A DNA stretch of 7,631 nucleotides from PALSA-607 sp036510735. Its GTDB lineage: Bacteria; Actinomycetota; Actinomycetes; Acidothermales; Acidothermaceae. Numbering within the stretch: position 1 is the stretch's first letter; each line of letters opens with the position of its first letter. Where the stretch lies: contig DATCDK010000157.1 of assembly GCA_036510735.1 (NCBI GenBank), positions 1 to 7,631 of the forward strand, given 5' to 3'. The notes under the pieces were generated by a model. The model saw only the letters and a program-made list of their open reading frames with translations, was not told the origin of the DNA and ran no database searches. Position numbers and translations under genes: made by a program. This document shows positions 5,537-7,631 of this stretch, piece after piece.

Positions 5537-7233
5537 CCAGCTCCGTGGGTGCGCCCGTATCGTACACGTCAAACCGGTCGACGAAGCGCCGTGGTTCGTC
5601 GCTTGTGAACTGGATGACGACGACCGACCACAAGCTGATCGGTCAGTTGTATCTGGCGACGTCGTTCCTGTTCTTCCTGCTGGCTGGTGTGATGGCGTTG
5701 TTGATGCGCGCCGAGTTGGCAAGGCCCGGGCTTCAGTTCCTCACGAACGAGCAGTACAACCAGCTGTTTACGATGCACGGCACCATCATGTTGCTGCTCT
5801 TCGCGACGCCGTTGTTCATCGGATTTGCGAACGTGATCGTGCCGCTGCAGATCGGTGCACCTGATGTCGCATTCCCACGGCTGAACATCTTCAGCTTCTA
5901 CCTGTTCCTGTTCGGCGGCCTCATCACCATCGGCGGCTTCCTCACCCCTGGTGGCGCCGCAGACTTCGGCTGGTACGCCTACACGCCGCTGACGAACGCA
6001 GCCCACTCGCCTGGCGTCGGTGGCGACATGTGGATCATGGGTCTTGTCATCTCAGGGCTGGGCACGATACTTGGTGGCGTCAACTTCATCACCACCATCA
6101 TGGTGATGCGCGCGCCGGGCATGACGATGTTCCGGATGCCGATCTTCACCTGGAACATCTTGTTGACTTCCATGTTGGTATTGCTCGCGTTCCCGGTGCT
6201 GGCGGCTGCGTTGTTGTGTCTGGAGGCCGAGCGCAAGCTCGGTGCGCAGATCTTCACCACAGCCAACGGTGGTCCGATCTTGTGGCAGCACTTGTTCTGG
6301 TTCTTCGGGCATCCCGAGGTCTACATCGTGGCGATCCCGTTCTTCGGAATCATTACCGAGATCCTGCCGGTGTTCGCCCGTAAGCCCGTGTTCGGTTACA
6401 AGGGCCTGGTGTTCGCGACGATTTCTATCTCCGGCCTGTCCATGACGGTGTGGGCGCACCACATGTTCTCGACCGGTGCGGTGCTACTGCCGTTCTTCTC
6501 GTTCATGACGTTCTTGATCGCCGTCCCGACTGGGGTGAAGTTCTTCAACTGGATCGGCACGCTCTGGCGTGGCCAACTCAGCTTTGATACGCCGTTGCTC
6601 TGGGCGCTTGGATTCCTTGTGACGTTCCTGTTCGGTGGGCTGACCGGCATCATCCTCGCCTCCCCACCACTCGACTGGCATGTCACCGACACCTACTTCG
6701 TTGTTGCGCACTTCCACTACGTGCTGTTTGGCACAGTGGTGTTCGCAATGTTCGGCGGCTTCTACTTCTGGTGGCCGAAGATGACCGGCAAGATGCTCGA
6801 TGAGCGTCTTGGCAAGGTCCATTTCTGGCTCCTGTTCATCGGCTTCCACACCACGTTCCTGGTGCAGCACTGGCTAGGTGTCATCGGCATGCCGCGCCGG
6901 ATCCCCGACTACCTGCCGAGCGACGGATTCACCACGCTCAACACGGTCTCGACCATTGGTGCGTTCATTCTCGGGCTGTCCATGTTCCCGTTCTTCTTCA
7001 ACGTCTGGAAAACCTGGCGGCACGCGCCGCTGGTCGGCGTCGATGATCCTTGGGGTTGGGGCGCGTCGCTGGAGTGGGCGACCTCGTGTCCACCGCCGCG
7101 GCACAACTTTGTTCGGATGCCGCGGATCCGTTCGGAGCGGCCGGCGTTCGACCTGCACCACCCCGAACTGACTGGCCAGCCGCGTACACCGGTGGCAGCA
7201 GGCGCAGCGGTTGAAGGAGGCAGCGCCTCATGA
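5533..7233 (+). CDS. ctaD: aa3-type cytochrome c oxidase subunit I
   Basis: A 566-residue membrane protein, the catalytic subunit that reduces O2 to water and pumps protons. Ligands seen: His82 (FTMHGT) and His395 for haem a, His393 (VAHFHYV) for haem a3, and His260, His309 and His310 for CuB. Tyr264 in GHPEVY is the cross-linked tyrosine. The D-channel Asp111 (IGAPDVAFPRLN) and Glu262 and the K-channel Lys335 (VPTGVKFFNW) are all present, so it is a complete type A1 enzyme. The C-terminal EWATSCPPPRHNF and RIRSERPAF are typical of actinobacterial CtaD. The start is GTG 5533, seven bases after GGAGG, overlapping the upstream stop; the longer frame from 5440 only reads through the previous gene. 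No subunit II or III gene is in the window. It ends in an ATGA overlap with ctaF. It is probably a paralogue of the housekeeping ctaD, which in mycobacteria lies elsewhere. Confidence 0.97.
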   Translation: MTSSVGAPVSYTSNRSTKRRGSSLVNWMTTTDHKLIGQLYLATSFLFFLLAGVMALLMRAELARPGLQFLTNEQYNQLFTMHGTIMLLLFATPLFIGFANVIVPLQIGAPDVAFPRLNIFSFYLFLFGGLITIGGFLTPGGAADFGWYAYTPLTNAAHSPGVGGDMWIMGLVISGLGTILGGVNFITTIMVMRAPGMTMFRMPIFTWNILLTSMLVLLAFPVLAAALLCLEAERKLGAQIFTTANGGPILWQHLFWFFGHPEVYIVAIPFFGIITEILPVFARKPVFGYKGLVFATISISGLSMTVWAHHMFSTGAVLLPFFSFMTFLIAVPTGVKFFNWIGTLWRGQLSFDTPLLWALGFLVTFLFGGLTGIILASPPLDWHVTDTYFVVAHFHYVLFGTVVFAMFGGFYFWWPKMTGKMLDERLGKVHFWLLFIGFHTTFLVQHWLGVIGMPRRIPDYLPSDGFTTLNTVSTIGAFILGLSMFPFFFNVWKTWRHAPLVGVDDPWGWGASLEWATSCPPPRHNFVRMPRIRSERPAFDLHHPELTGQPRTPVAAGAAVEGGSAS

Positions 7234-7625
7234 AGACCGAAGGTCTGCTCTTCGCGGGCTGCGCGGTCTTCTTCGCGGTCGTCGACATCGTCTACTGGAC
7301 CCTGTCGCACGACCCGACCGGCACCACGGCGCTGGCGCTTGCGGTGGGCCTCGCCTTCCTCGTGGGCTTCTACCTTTTCGTGACGGGCCGGCGTACCGGG
7401 ATGCGCCCCGAAGATCGCCGTGACGCGGAAATCTCTGAATCCGCAGGCGAATTTGGCTTCTTCAGCCCACACAGCTGGTGGCCGCTGTTCACAGCTGCGT
7501 CGGTCGCCGTCGTCGGGCTGGGCGTCGTTTTCGCTTGGTGGCTGGCGATCCTCGGACTGATGTTCGTCATCTTGACGGCATTCGGTTTCGTGCTCGAGTA
7601 CTACCGCGGGATTCACATCCCGTAG
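7230..7625 (+). CDS. ctaF: actinobacterial cytochrome c oxidase subunit IV
   Basis: A 131-residue membrane protein of the CtaF family (Cyt_c_ox_IV), a small subunit of the actinobacterial aa3 oxidase and of the bcc-aa3 supercomplex. Recognition rests on RPEDRRDAEIS, GEFGFFSPHSWWPLF and the C-terminal VLEYYRGI. Four membrane helices are likely, two before and two after the central charged loop (about residues 5-22, 33-51, 79-100 and 102-121). The length is close to the usual 139 residues. ATG 7230 lies nine bases after AAGGAGG and overlaps the ctaD stop as ATGA, so the two should be made together. In mycobacteria ctaF usually follows ctaC; here it follows ctaD directly. The window ends six bases after its stop, so any further operon genes are not visible. 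Confidence 0.95.
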   Translation: MKTEGLLFAGCAVFFAVVDIVYWTLSHDPTGTTALALAVGLAFLVGFYLFVTGRRTGMRPEDRRDAEISESAGEFGFFSPHSWWPLFTAASVAVVGLGVVFAWWLAILGLMFVILTAFGFVLEYYRGIHIP

Positions 7626-7631
7626 CGCACC

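Noticed and set aside
4673..5722. 349-codon open frame on the minus strand
   Set aside because: It runs antisense to the MIP18 gene and the ctaD start, has low-complexity Arg/Pro/Ser-rich composition and no domain; a by-product of high GC.
5533..7233. Subunit I as a nitric oxide reductase (NorB) or cbb3 oxidase
   Set aside because: The GHPEVY tyrosine and glutamate, D-channel Asp111 and K-channel lysine are those of type A1 aa3 oxidases, and the tail is CtaD-like.

Overview
The window reads as high-GC actinobacterial DNA, most likely from a mycobacterium or close relative. The cytochrome oxidase subunit I is of the mycobacterial CtaD type, it is followed by the actinobacterial subunit IV (CtaF), several genes start with GTG, and G/C dominates third codon positions. 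No rRNA, tRNA, CRISPR array or insertion sequence was seen.

Layout. (1) 1-1397, minus strand: a likely operon of a possible 25-codon leader ORF, an AhpD-like carboxymuconolactone decarboxylase (CMD) family protein, and the first 319 residues of an AcnA-type aconitase. The aconitase reading frame is broken by an apparent two-base insertion in a GCGCGC run and it leaves the window at base 1. (2) 1568-2800: a small single-domain cupin (minus) diverges from a hemerythrin-DUF2249 fusion (plus), with a promoter region carrying an imperfect dyad between them. (3) 2801-3145: a gene-poor stretch with a truncated DUF488-family remnant. (4) 3146-4590, minus strand: a compact operon of a second hemerythrin-like protein, an OsmC-type peroxiredoxin and an unrecognised four-helix membrane protein. 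(5) 4591-4996: a 406-bp divergent intergenic region with a CRP-like site and a perfect 13-bp-arm palindrome. (6) 4997-7625, plus strand: a MIP18/DUF59 domain protein with an unusual membrane tail, ctaD and ctaF, joined by GTGA and ATGA stop/start overlaps.

How the genes may work together. Two hemerythrin-like di-iron proteins, DUF2249, a MIP18-type Fe-S assembly factor, a thiol peroxidase (OsmC), an AhpD-like protein, a cupin, an Fe-S enzyme (aconitase) and a spare haem-copper oxidase subunit I/IV pair suggest an accessory island for redox, nitric-oxide or low-oxygen stress and for repair of Fe-S and respiratory enzymes. This theme is an inference from domain identities. The locus also shows decay or rearrangement: a frameshifted aconitase, a truncated DUF488 gene, and a MIP18 gene whose C-terminus looks like the tail of another membrane protein. 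The least ordinary items are the MIP18-membrane fusion coupled to a lone ctaD-ctaF pair and the perfect palindrome in the divergent control region.
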